Shown here piece after piece: positions 1 through 7,296 of a stretch of 32,974 nucleotides of DNA. Source of the DNA: Achromobacter denitrificans NBRC 15125. Its GTDB lineage: Bacteria > Pseudomonadota > Gammaproteobacteria > Burkholderiales > Burkholderiaceae_B. Numbering within the stretch: the first letter of the stretch is position 1; every line of letters starts with the position of its first letter. The position numbers and the translations under genes are program-made. The DNA lies in the NCBI RefSeq assembly GCF_001571365.1, contig NZ_BCTQ01000056.1, forward strand, positions 1-32,974, in the 5' to 3' direction. Under the pieces are notes generated by a model, which had not been told where the DNA came from, ran no database searches, and worked only from the letters and a program-made list of their open reading frames with translations.

Positions 1-2
1 TA

Positions 3-422
3 CCTGCCCTGGCGCAAGACTTCAAGTTGCTTACCAGTATCGTCGGCGTGGGCAACCTGACGGCAACGGCCCTGGTGACCACCTTCGCTCGCATACCGTT
101 TACCAGCTCCGATGCCGTGGTGGCCTATGCCGGACTGGATCCCAGGCCCAAGGAGTCCGGCACCTACAAAGGCATGAGAAAGCTCAGTAAGCAGGGCGAT
201 GCCATCCTGCGCAACCTCGCCTACAACGCCGCCACCGCCGCCGCCAGATCAATCACCTTCAAACCCATGTATCAGGCATTGCTCGCCAAAGGCTGGGCAA
301 CCACCCAAGCCTTGAACATCATTGCCAGAAAGCTCTTGCGCATCGCCTTCGGCGTATGGAAATCACGCAAACCCTTCGAGCGAGAACTCTTCCTCGCCAA
401 CCAGGCTTGCGTGAAACCATAG
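3..422 (+). CDS. IS110-family transposase, C-terminal part (cut by window edge)
   Basis: The frame is open from the first full codon and has no start inside the window, so this is the C-terminal 139 residues of a longer protein. The segment GVGNLTATALV, then YAGLDPRPKESG, then LAYNAATAAARS is typical of the C-terminal transposase domain (Transposase_20) of IS110-type enzymes. In this family that domain carries the conserved serine region, and an N-terminal RuvC-like DEDD domain precedes it; that half lies outside the window. IS110 elements usually lack long terminal inverted repeats, so the right end cannot be placed exactly; it should fall shortly after the stop. IS1663 of Bordetella is an IS110 member and a plausible identity, but this is inference. 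The reading frame is undamaged as far as it is visible. Confidence 0.85.
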   Translation, partial: PALAQDFKLLTSIVGVGNLTATALVTTFARIPFTSSDAVVAYAGLDPRPKESGTYKGMRKLSKQGDAILRNLAYNAATAAARSITFKPMYQALLAKGWATTQALNIIARKLLRIAFGVWKSRKPFERELFLANQACVKP

Positions 423-429
423 AATCTAC

Positions 430-455
430 GCCCGGTACCCTGCGTGTAGTGGGCG
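430..455. repeat. Imperfect direct repeat, copy 1 (IS-proximal)
   Basis: Positions 430-454 match 681-705 at 22 of 25 bases in the same orientation. The second copy overlaps the 3' end of the VOC-family gene, so this copy is a stray duplicate of that gene's last codons lying just beyond the IS110 transposase stop. It may mark a past rearrangement or be part of a dispersed repeat. Confidence 0.6.
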
Positions 456-492
456 GGCGAGACCGGCGGAAGGGATGGGGACGGATGAGAGG

Positions 493-677
493 GTAGGATG
501 GGCAGAGCGCGGCAGATCCCAGGCAAGAACCTAGATGCCCAGCGCGCGAAACCCATGCGGTGGGCAAGAGCGTGTTTTCCAGCCGCGGCTAGGCACTGTC
601 TGCCCACGGCCGCATGGGTTTCGCGCGCTGGGCAACTGGGTTTTTGCGCGAGTTGTCTCGCGCTTTACCCATCCTAC
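493..677. repeat. Pair of ~75 bp repeats in inverted orientation
   Basis: One copy runs rightward from 493 to about 568 and the other leftward from 677 to about 601. Both begin GTAGGATGGG, share a central block reading GCCCAGCGCGCGAAACCC followed by ATGCGG, and end in TGGGCA. The central 24 bp arms (537-560 and 610-633) are perfect reverse complements, so the transcript could form a long stem. The middle of each unit has diverged. The pattern resembles dispersed palindromic intergenic repeats (REP/BIME-like). No protein-coding gene is credible here. The right-hand unit touches the stop codon of the VOC gene and could also act as its transcription end. Confidence 0.7.
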
Positions 678-1393
678 AACCCGGTATCCAGTGTGTAGTG
701 GGCGCCGTCCCGGTTTTCCAGGGTCAGGGTGGAAAGCGCGGGCGTGGCGGCCGACGCGTCGTGGCTCACGTGGATGCGCAGGTTGGCCAGTGGCACGTCC
801 CAGCCATCGCCCGCGGGCTCGGCATCGAGGTCGGTGATCCGCGCCAGCTTTTGGGCGACCGCCCGGGCATCGGACGCCCGGGCATCGATGCGCAGCAGGC
901 TGCGGGCGCCGTTCGGATGCGCCATCAGCTCGGGCGACCACACGCACTCTGGCGTCAGGTGACGGCAAAAATACATGCGGATGCCGGGCAGGGGCTGCTC
1001 GGCGAAACGCACGGTATGGAAACGGGCCTGGACTTCCTCGCCATCCAGCATCGCCGGGCGGGTCAGCTCCTGCACCGGATTGACGGCGAAGCCAGCAGCC
1101 AGCAGGCGCTGGTAGGTGGCCTCGGCGTCATGGGTGCGGAACACCAGCGCCTCCAGCCCGAACGGCGAGTCGGCGATTTCCTTGCGCGCGGGCGGCGCGC
1201 CCGGCGGCCAACCCAGCAATTCGACGTACGTGCCTTCCAGCACGATCAGCCGGTTGCAGGAACCCAGGTTGTGCACCGCCTTGTCGCTCAGGTGAAAGCC
1301 CTGGCGCTCGAAGTGCGGAGCCAGCGCATCCAGCCGGTCGCGCACCATGACCACGGCGTGATCGAACTCAGTGCGGCCGACGGAATGCAGCAT
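674..1393 (-). CDS. VOC-family (glyoxalase-like domain) protein
   Basis: The 239-residue product opens with a VOC-type motif (FDHAVVMVRD near the N-terminus), followed by GTYVELLGW and a second beta-alpha-beta half with FHTVRF and MYFCRHL. This fits the Glyoxalase_3-like group of metal-dependent VOC proteins; substrate and reaction are unknown. I chose the ATG at 1393 over a GTG two codons upstream (1399) because AGGAG sits about 8 nt before the ATG and only 2 nt before the GTG. The gene begins 16 nt after the secA stop on the same strand, so it is probably co-transcribed with secA. No functional link to protein export is evident. Its last codons are duplicated at 430-455 and its stop abuts an inverted repeat. 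Confidence 0.75.
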   Translation of the reverse strand: MLHSVGRTEFDHAVVMVRDRLDALAPHFERQGFHLSDKAVHNLGSCNRLIVLEGTYVELLGWPPGAPPARKEIADSPFGLEALVFRTHDAEATYQRLLAAGFAVNPVQELTRPAMLDGEEVQARFHTVRFAEQPLPGIRMYFCRHLTPECVWSPELMAHPNGARSLLRIDARASDARAVAQKLARITDLDAEPAGDGWDVPLANLRIHVSHDASAATPALSTLTLENRDGAHYTLDTGL

Positions 1394-1409
1394 GTTCACT
1401 TCTCCTGGT

Positions 1410-4145
1410 TCAGACGAGCTTGCCGTGGCACTGCTTGTACTTCTTGCCGCTGCCGCAGGGGCACGGATCGTTGCGGCCGACCTTGGGCACCACGTTGCGC
1501 ACGGGCAGGGCGCCAGCCTCGTCGGCGGACGACGCCAGCGCCTCGTCGTAGTCGGAATGGTGGTACTGCACGTTCTGCACGTGCGACTGGGCGGCTTCGG
1601 CTTCGGCCTGGTCCACTTGTTCCTGCGACTGCACGCGCACCGTCATCAGGACGCGGACCACGTCGTCGCGGATGCGATCCAGCATGCCCGAGAACAGTTC
1701 GAACGCTTCGCGCTTGTATTCCTGCTTGGGGTTCTTCTGCGCATAGCCGCGCAGATGGATGCCCTGGCGCAGGTAGTCCAGCGCGGACAGGTGCTCGCGC
1801 CAATGCGTATCGATGGCCTGCAGCATGATCGAACGCTCGAACTGCGACCACGATTCCGCGCCGACCTGGTCGACCTTGGCCTGGTAGGCGTCGCGGGCGG
1901 CGGCCACCACGCGTTCGCGCAGGTCTTCGTCGGTCAGGCTGGTTTCCTTTTCCAGGATTTCCACCAGCGGCAACTGCAGATGCCAATCGGCCTCCAGCGC
2001 CTTTTGCAGCGCCGGCACGTCCCACTGCTCTTCCACCGATTCCGGCGGCACGTGGACGTTGAACATGTCGGTCACGGCGGCGTCGCGCAGGTTCTGCACG
2101 GTTTCGCCCACGCTGGTGGCTTCCAGCACGTCGTTGCGCTGCGAGTACAGCACCTTGCGCTGGTCGTTGGCCACGTCGTCGTATTCGAGCAGCTGCTTGC
2201 GGATATCGAAGTTGCGGCCTTCCACCTTGCGCTGCGCGGTCTCGATCGAACGCGTCACCATGCCGGCCTCGATGGGCTCGCCCTCGGGCAGCTTCAGGCG
2301 TTCCATGATGGCGCGCACGCGGTCGCCCGCGAAGATGCGCATCAGCGAGTCTTCGAGCGACAGGTAGAAGCGCGACGAGCCCGGATCGCCCTGGCGGCCG
2401 GCACGGCCGCGCAGCTGGTTGTCGATACGGCGCGATTCGTGGCGCTCGGTGCCGATGATGCGCAGGCCGCCGGCGGCCTTGACCTGCTCGTTCAGCGGCT
2501 TCCATTCGGCGCGCACCTTCTCGATGCGCGCGTCCTTCTCGGCTTCGGACAGCGATTCGTCGGCGCGGATCAGGTCGACCTGCTTGTCGACGCTGCCGCC
2601 CAGCACGATGTCGGTGCCGCGGCCGGCCATGTTGGTGGCGATGGTGATGTGGCCCGGCTTGCCGGCTTCGGCGACGATCTCGGCTTCGCGGGCGTGCTGC
2701 TTCGCGTTCAGCACTTCGTGCGGCAGCTTGGCCTTCTTCAGCAGACCCGACAGCAGCTCGGAGTTCTCGATGCTGGTGGTGCCCACCAGCACCGGCTGTC
2801 CGCGCTCGTGGCAATCGCGGATGTCGGCCAGGATGGCGTTGTACTTTTCCTGGTCGGTCTTGAAGACCTGGTCGTTCTGGTCCTTGCGGACCATGGGCTT
2901 GTTGGTCGGGATGATGACCGTTTCAAGCCCGTAGATTTCCTGGAATTCGTACGCTTCCGTGTCGGCCGTGCCGGTCATGCCGGACAGCTTCTCGTACATG
3001 CGGAAGTAGTTCTGGAACGTGATCGAGGCCAGCGTCTGGTTCTCGTGCTGGATCTTCACGCCCTCCTTGGCCTCGACCGCCTGGTGCAGGCCGTCGGACC
3101 AGCGGCGGCCCACCATCAGGCGGCCGGTGAATTCGTCGACGATCACCACCTCGCCGTCCTGCACCACGTACTGCTGGTCGCGGAAAAACAGCGTGTTGGC
3201 GCGCAGCGCCACCATGAGGTGGTGCATCAGCGCGATGTGGCGCGGGTCGTACAGCGATTCGCCTTCGGGCAAGATGCCCAGGCGCGCCAGGATGCCTTCG
3301 GCGTTCTCGTGCCCGGCTTCGGACAGGTAGACCTGCTGGCTCTTTTCGTCGACCCAGTAATCGCCTTCGGGTTCCGGCTCCTGCGGCTTGGGCTCGTGCG
3401 CCATGCGCTTGAGCAGCGGCGGAACCGCATTCATGCGGATATAGAGCTCGGTGTGGTCCTCGGCCTGGCCGGAAATGATCAGCGGCGTGCGGGCCTCGTC
3501 GATCAGGATCGAGTCCACTTCGTCGACGATCGCGTAGAACAGGCCGCGCTGGCGGCGGTCCTCAACACGGTATTCCATGTTGTCGCGAAGGTAGTCGAAG
3601 CCGAATTCGTTGTTGGTGCCGTACGTGATGTCGGCGACGTAGGCGGCCTTCTTCTCTTCGTTGGGCTGCTGCGGCACCACCACGCCGGTGCTCATGCCCA
3701 GGAAGCGGTACAGGCGCCCCATCCACTCGGCGTCGCGCCGCGCCAGGTAATCGTTCACCGTGACCACGTGCACGCCCTTGCCGGCGATCGCGTTCAGGTA
3801 GACGGGCAGCGTCGCCATCAGCGTCTTGCCTTCGCCCGTGCGCATTTCGGCGATCTTGCCGTTGTGCAGGGCAATGCCGCCCAGAATCTGCACGTCGAAA
3901 TGGCGCATGCCGAACACCCGCTTGCCGGCTTCGCGCACGACGGCGAAGGCTTCGGGCAGCAGGTCGTCCAGGGATGTGCCCTGGGCGTGGCGGGAGCGGA
4001 ATTCCTCGGTCTTGGCCGCCAGCTCCTCGTCGGAGAGCGCGGAGATCTTGGGCTCAAGCCCGTTGATCTGGGTTACCAGCTTGCGATACTGCTTAAGCAG
4101 CCGGTCGTTGCGGCTGCCTATGAGTTTTTTGAGCAGAGAAACCAT
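1410..4145 (-). CDS. secA: Preprotein translocase ATPase SecA
   Basis: The 911-residue motor drives secretory preproteins through the SecYEG channel by ATP hydrolysis, cycling between cytosol and inner membrane. Visible features in order: N-terminal helix MVSLLKKLIGSRNDR; Walker A MRTGEGKT at about 101-108; the DEAD-like box VDEVDSILIDEARTPLI at about 207-223; the second nucleotide-binding half with GRGTDI; QLRGRAGRQGDPGSS; and a C-terminal SecB/zinc-binding tail in which Cys895, Cys897, Cys906 and His907 form the CxCx8CH motif. The frame stays open upstream to 4532, but the family N-terminus and normal length place the start at 4145. No good Shine-Dalgarno precedes that ATG. The gene lies downstream of the M23 peptidase gene on the same strand, 190 bp away, and is followed by the VOC gene. 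Confidence 0.97.
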   Translation of the reverse strand: MVSLLKKLIGSRNDRLLKQYRKLVTQINGLEPKISALSDEELAAKTEEFRSRHAQGTSLDDLLPEAFAVVREAGKRVFGMRHFDVQILGGIALHNGKIAEMRTGEGKTLMATLPVYLNAIAGKGVHVVTVNDYLARRDAEWMGRLYRFLGMSTGVVVPQQPNEEKKAAYVADITYGTNNEFGFDYLRDNMEYRVEDRRQRGLFYAIVDEVDSILIDEARTPLIISGQAEDHTELYIRMNAVPPLLKRMAHEPKPQEPEPEGDYWVDEKSQQVYLSEAGHENAEGILARLGILPEGESLYDPRHIALMHHLMVALRANTLFFRDQQYVVQDGEVVIVDEFTGRLMVGRRWSDGLHQAVEAKEGVKIQHENQTLASITFQNYFRMYEKLSGMTGTADTEAYEFQEIYGLETVIIPTNKPMVRKDQNDQVFKTDQEKYNAILADIRDCHERGQPVLVGTTSIENSELLSGLLKKAKLPHEVLNAKQHAREAEIVAEAGKPGHITIATNMAGRGTDIVLGGSVDKQVDLIRADESLSEAEKDARIEKVRAEWKPLNEQVKAAGGLRIIGTERHESRRIDNQLRGRAGRQGDPGSSRFYLSLEDSLMRIFAGDRVRAIMERLKLPEGEPIEAGMVTRSIETAQRKVEGRNFDIRKQLLEYDDVANDQRKVLYSQRNDVLEATSVGETVQNLRDAAVTDMFNVHVPPESVEEQWDVPALQKALEADWHLQLPLVEILEKETSLTDEDLRERVVAAARDAYQAKVDQVGAESWSQFERSIMLQAIDTHWREHLSALDYLRQGIHLRGYAQKNPKQEYKREAFELFSGMLDRIRDDVVRVLMTVRVQSQEQVDQAEAEAAQSHVQNVQYHHSDYDEALASSADEAGALPVRNVVPKVGRNDPCPCGSGKKYKQCHGKLV

Positions 4146-4302
4146 GCGATGTCGGCCGCACGGGACACGCCGCCCTCGCGTAAGGGCTGGGCAGCGTCGC
4201 CCGTGACTTGATGTTATTGGTTGAGCGGGGGTCCGCTGGGAAACGAACCAGTTTAACGCACCTGGAGCGCAATAGCCTGGATCTATCACCAGGGTAGCAC
4301 TG

Positions 4303-4323
4303 TTGGCCGGTTTGACCGGCCAA
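4303..4323. other. Inverted repeat between the M23 gene and secA
   Basis: The arms TTGGCCGG and CCGGCCAA enclose a 5 nt loop, 12 nt beyond the M23 peptidase stop on the leftward strand. There is no T-tract after it in either direction, so it may be a weak terminator, an attenuator ahead of secA or a protein site. The rest of the secA leader (4146-4302) shows no promoter I can support. Confidence 0.4.
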
Positions 4324-4335
4324 GCCGCCGGCGGT

Positions 4336-5319
4336 TCACTGCGCGGCGTGAGCCAGCGCGGGCGGAGCGTTCTGCTGCGGGCCCAGGAACAGGCGAGGGT
4401 CCAGGGGCTGGCCCGCCAGGCGCACCTCGAAGTGCAGGTGCGGGCCGGTGGAACGGCCCGAACTGCCCACGCGGGCGACCTGCTGGCCCCGCTCGACCAA
4501 TTGTCCCTGCTTGACCAGCAGGGACGAAGCATGGGCGTAGCGGGTGATGAGCCCGTCGCCGTGGTCGATTTCGACCATGTTGCCGTAGCCGGGCTGGAAC
4601 TTGGATTCCAGCACCACGCCGCCCGACGCCGCCAGGATGGCCGTGCCGGGAGGAGCGGCGAAATCCAGGCCTTCGTGCATCGCGCTGCGGCCCGTCACCG
4701 GGTTGCGGCGCCAGCCGTAGGAGGAGCTGAGGTAGGGATAATCGGTAATCGGCATGGCCGTGGGCATGCGGGCCTGGTCGGCCGAACGCCGGGTCAGGGC
4801 CGCGTCCAGCAGCTTCAGGTTGTCCGTCTGCTGGGACAGCCGGGCCTGGATGTCGTCGAGCTGACGGCCCAGGGCCTCGGCCGACGCCGCGCTGGGCGGG
4901 GGATGGTCGGTGAACAGGTCATCCATGACCTGGGTGGCCTCGGGCTGGATCAGCGCCTCGGGCTGGGCCAGGGCCAGCTGCTTGGCCAGTTCGGGATCGG
5001 TATAGGCCACGCCGGCCACCTTGGCCACGCGCTGGCCCAGGCCGTCGATGCTGATCAGCTTGGCCTGCAGGGCGCCCACCTTGGCCGCCAGCAAGTTCAT
5101 GTTTCCACGCAGGAAATCGGCATCGCGCCCCGGCTGGTTCGACAAGGGCCAGCCCACGGTATGTACGGCCGGCAGGATCGGAGTAAGGTATCGTTGCAGG
5201 GCGGCGCCGAAAATGGCGGCCGTGATCAAGGCGAGCCCCAGGAACAGCGCCAGATGGCCGCCGCCCAGGGTGAAATGCCCGTCCTGCCCGTCGCGGGCGT
5301 GCATAATCACGATTTTCAA
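4336..5319 (-). CDS. M23-family (LytM-type) peptidase, membrane anchored
   Basis: The product of about 327 residues has a single N-terminal membrane segment (LALFLGLALITAAIFGAAL, residues 23-41). An alpha-helical, probably coiled-coil region follows, then a C-terminal LytM domain. The metal-binding and catalytic signature is complete: HEGLD (His215, Asp219), then His263 and HLH (His294, His296). Such enzymes cleave peptidoglycan cross-links in the periplasm; with these residues present it could be an active endopeptidase rather than an EnvC-like activator. I chose the TTG at 5319 because AGGA lies 8 nt upstream of it; an in-frame ATG at 5304 is the alternative. It diverges from the dciA-like gene with only 28 bp between starts, and lies upstream of secA. 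Confidence 0.85.
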   Translation of the reverse strand: MKIVIMHARDGQDGHFTLGGGHLALFLGLALITAAIFGAALQRYLTPILPAVHTVGWPLSNQPGRDADFLRGNMNLLAAKVGALQAKLISIDGLGQRVAKVAGVAYTDPELAKQLALAQPEALIQPEATQVMDDLFTDHPPPSAASAEALGRQLDDIQARLSQQTDNLKLLDAALTRRSADQARMPTAMPITDYPYLSSSYGWRRNPVTGRSAMHEGLDFAAPPGTAILAASGGVVLESKFQPGYGNMVEIDHGDGLITRYAHASSLLVKQGQLVERGQQVARVGSSGRSTGPHLHFEVRLAGQPLDPRLFLGPQQNAPPALAHAAQ

Positions 5320-5347
5320 GGTTTGCTTCCTAATTCTTAGAGCCGGG

Positions 5348-5839
5348 ATGAATAGACCCACTTCATACCGTCAACGTTCCAGTTCCAGCCGGCGGGAAGA
5401 AAATACCGCCCTGGGATGGCTGGGTCATGACATGCGGGGCGCCGGGGTTCTGGCGACTGCCCGCAAGCACTTGCAAATCCAGTACGCGGTGGCGGCGGTT
5501 CTGCCCGCCCCGCTGGGCGCCGTATGCCAAGTGGGCAAGCTGGAAAACCAGTGCCTGCACCTGGTGGTGCCGAGTGCCGCTCATGCGGCCAAGATGCGTC
5601 AGCTGGCCCCGCGCATCGCGCGGACCTTGGCCGACCAAGGCTGGAACCTTAACGAAATCGCCGTCAAGGTACAAGCGGGTTTGCCCAAACCCGGCGCCCG
5701 CCAGCCGCGCCCTCCCACAGAGGCGCAACCCCTGGGCGAAACCGCCCTGGGCGCGTTCGAGACGCTGCGCGGCAACCTGCGCCCGGGGCCGTTGGCCGAC
5801 GCGGTCGCCAAGCTTCTAAAGCACCACAAGAGTAGCTGA
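5348..5839 (+). CDS. DciA-like (DUF721) protein
   Basis: The product is a 163-residue basic protein. The core LENQCLHLVVPSAAHAAKMRQL followed by APRIARTL and WNLNEIAVKVQ is the beta-strand and helix pattern of the DUF721 domain found in DciA. DciA is the ancestral bacterial loader of the replicative helicase DnaB. The N-terminal 15 residues are Ser/Arg-rich and the C-terminal third is Pro-rich and low in complexity. The start at 5348 gives a family-like N-terminus; the frame is open further upstream to 5021, but that would run through the divergent M23 gene. The ribosome site is weak. The gene is convergent with lpxC, and DUF721 genes commonly sit between lpxC and secA in betaproteobacteria. 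Family assignment is from pattern only; helicase loading here is inference. Confidence 0.75.
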   Translation: MNRPTSYRQRSSSSRREENTALGWLGHDMRGAGVLATARKHLQIQYAVAAVLPAPLGAVCQVGKLENQCLHLVVPSAAHAAKMRQLAPRIARTLADQGWNLNEIAVKVQAGLPKPGARQPRPPTEAQPLGETALGAFETLRGNLRPGPLADAVAKLLKHHKSS

Positions 5840-6066
5840 AGCCGCGAGGCTTGTCCGGCGCCAATCGCGCCCGGAAACGAAGCGAAACCAAGTTCTCGGA
5901 CGGATCGATACTATGGTTTGCCGCTGGATTGCGCCTTAAGCGCGAGAGGATGACGACTGCCATCGTCCGCGGGGAGGCATCGCACCTTTGACGCACATCA
6001 ACATCGCGGCAAAAGCAGTCGAGGCCTTAACCCACTACCGTCAGGAGCAAGTCGGGACACCGCCAG

Positions 6067-6129
6067 ATCCGGCTCCGCCGGTCTGCAGGTGTCGCCCCCT
6101 GGGGGGCGCGCGTAGCGCGTAGGGGGGGG
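6067..6129. repeat. GC-rich hairpins between the convergent dciA-like gene and lpxC
   Basis: The 292 bp gap (5840-6131) holds no convincing gene. At its lpxC end it carries CCGGC/GCCGG arms (6069-6081), a CGCCCCC/GGGGGCG stem (6093-6108), a CGCG-type repeat and a run of eight G (6122-6129). This could end both converging transcripts or be a copy of a Bordetella intergenic repeat. No T-tract is present, so it is not a canonical intrinsic terminator. Confidence 0.4.
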
Positions 6130-6131
6130 CT

Positions 6132-7055
6132 CTAGGCCAGCTTCCATTCGTGGCGGAACGCCTGCGGCGCCTCCGCCTGCGATTCGTAGGTAATCAGTTC
6201 CCAGGCATCGCGCTGGGCCAGCAGCGCGCGCGCCAGCTGGTTGTTCAGGCCGTGGCCCGATTTGCATGCGACGTAGCGCGCCACCAGGGGCTTGCCCAGC
6301 AGATACAGGTCGCCGATGGCGTCCAGGATCTTGTGCTTGACGAATTCATCGTCGTAGCGCAGGCCGTCGCTGTTGAGGACGCGGTACTCGTCCATGACGA
6401 TGGCGTTGTCCAGGCTTCCGCCGCGGGCCAGGCCCATCGAGCGCAGGGCCTCGACTTCGTTCACGAACCCGAAGGTGCGCGCGCGCGCGATCTCGCGCAC
6501 GTAGGAGTGCGTCGCGAAATCGATCTCGGCGAAGTTGGCCGTGGAGTCGATCGCGGGATGCCGGAAGTCGATGGAGAACGCCAGCGCGAAGCCTTCATGC
6601 GGCTCCAGGCGCGCCCATTTCTCGTTGCGGCCTTCGCCTTCGCGCACTTCCACGGGCTTCAGCACGCGGATGAATTGCTTGGGCGCGTTCTGTTCGACGA
6701 TGCCGGCCGAGCGCAGCAGGTAGACGAACGTCGCCGCGCTGCCGTCCATGATCGGCACTTCTTCGGCCGTCAGGTCGATGTGCAGGTTGTCGATCCCCAG
6801 CCCGGCCAGCGCCGACATGAGGTGTTCGACCGTGGACACGCGGACGTTGCCCTGCTGGAGCACGGACGCCATGCGCGTGTCGCCCACGCCGGCCGCCTGG
6901 GCAGGCAGGTCCACGACCTGCGGCAGATCGACGCGGTGGAAAACGATACCCGTGTTGGGTTGTGCCGGGCGCAAGGTGAGCTCGACCCGCCGTCCGGAGT
7001 GGACGCCGACGCCTGTCGTGCGGACGAGATTCTGGATGCTGCGCTGTCGGAACAT
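6132..7055 (-). CDS. lpxC: UDP-3-O-acyl-N-acetylglucosamine deacetylase LpxC
   Basis: This 307-residue zinc enzyme removes the acetyl group from UDP-3-O-acyl-GlcNAc, the committed step of lipid A synthesis, in the cytosol. Zinc ligands are visible: His78 in VEHLMSAL, and His241 and Asp245 in KHKILDAIGD. The catalytic His268 lies in SGHGLNNQLA, and Glu77 precedes the first ligand. Length and the start MFRQRSIQNLVRTTGVGVHSG match the family. It is the last gene of the leftward dcw run, 241 bp beyond ftsZ, and that gap includes its own probable promoter and a leader hairpin, so it may be expressed independently as well as by read-through. An intact lpxC and the dcw cluster together confirm a Gram-negative host. 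Confidence 0.97.
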   Translation of the reverse strand: MFRQRSIQNLVRTTGVGVHSGRRVELTLRPAQPNTGIVFHRVDLPQVVDLPAQAAGVGDTRMASVLQQGNVRVSTVEHLMSALAGLGIDNLHIDLTAEEVPIMDGSAATFVYLLRSAGIVEQNAPKQFIRVLKPVEVREGEGRNEKWARLEPHEGFALAFSIDFRHPAIDSTANFAEIDFATHSYVREIARARTFGFVNEVEALRSMGLARGGSLDNAIVMDEYRVLNSDGLRYDDEFVKHKILDAIGDLYLLGKPLVARYVACKSGHGLNNQLARALLAQRDAWELITYESQAEAPQAFRHEWKLA

Positions 7056-7081
7056 GAGACTTGGGTGATTTGAGCCAGGAA

Positions 7082-7109
7082 GCCGGCAATTAGCTAATAG
7101 ATTGCCGGC
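7082..7109 (-). other. Hairpin in the lpxC 5' leader
   Basis: Perfect 9 bp arms GCCGGCAAT and ATTGCCGGC enclose a 10 nt loop, ending 27 nt before the lpxC ATG. There is no T-run after it in the lpxC direction. It could affect translation, stabilise the leader or be the remnant of a ftsZ terminator. Confidence 0.5.
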
Positions 7110-7120
7110 GTAACTGACGT

Positions 7121-7126
7121 ATTGTA
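7121..7126 (-). promoter_or_regulatory. Putative -10 element for lpxC
   Basis: The leftward strand reads TACAAT, a 5/6 match to the -10 consensus, about 66 nt before the lpxC start. No good -35 box lies 17 nt upstream (best is TGGCGC), so this is tentative. Confidence 0.35.
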
Positions 7127-7296
7127 ACGCTGTCCGATCCCTGGCGCCATCTGGCGTCCGGATCGACCTATACCTCCGTCCCCCTATTTTTACCGTGCAA
7201 GGGAAACACGGACCGCTCCGCCTCCGGCCCGCCCGAGGGGACAGGCGAGCCGGAGATGAGGGAGTGCGCGTTAGAGCCTGTGATCGGCTCTTTGGT

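Noticed and set aside
423..673. Short open frames beside the IS110 transposase
   Set aside because: They are translations of the inverted repeat units and the duplicated gene end, not genes.
1371..4211. 946-codon open frame on the strand opposite secA
   Set aside because: It is a shadow of secA caused by high GC at third codon positions. It is rich in His/Gln/Val without domain motifs and has no ribosome site, while secA is unmistakable.
5840..6131. Possible small gene or pseudogene between the dciA-like gene and lpxC
   Set aside because: Open stretches on both strands are short and lack ribosome sites or recognisable motifs; only GC-rich hairpins can be supported.
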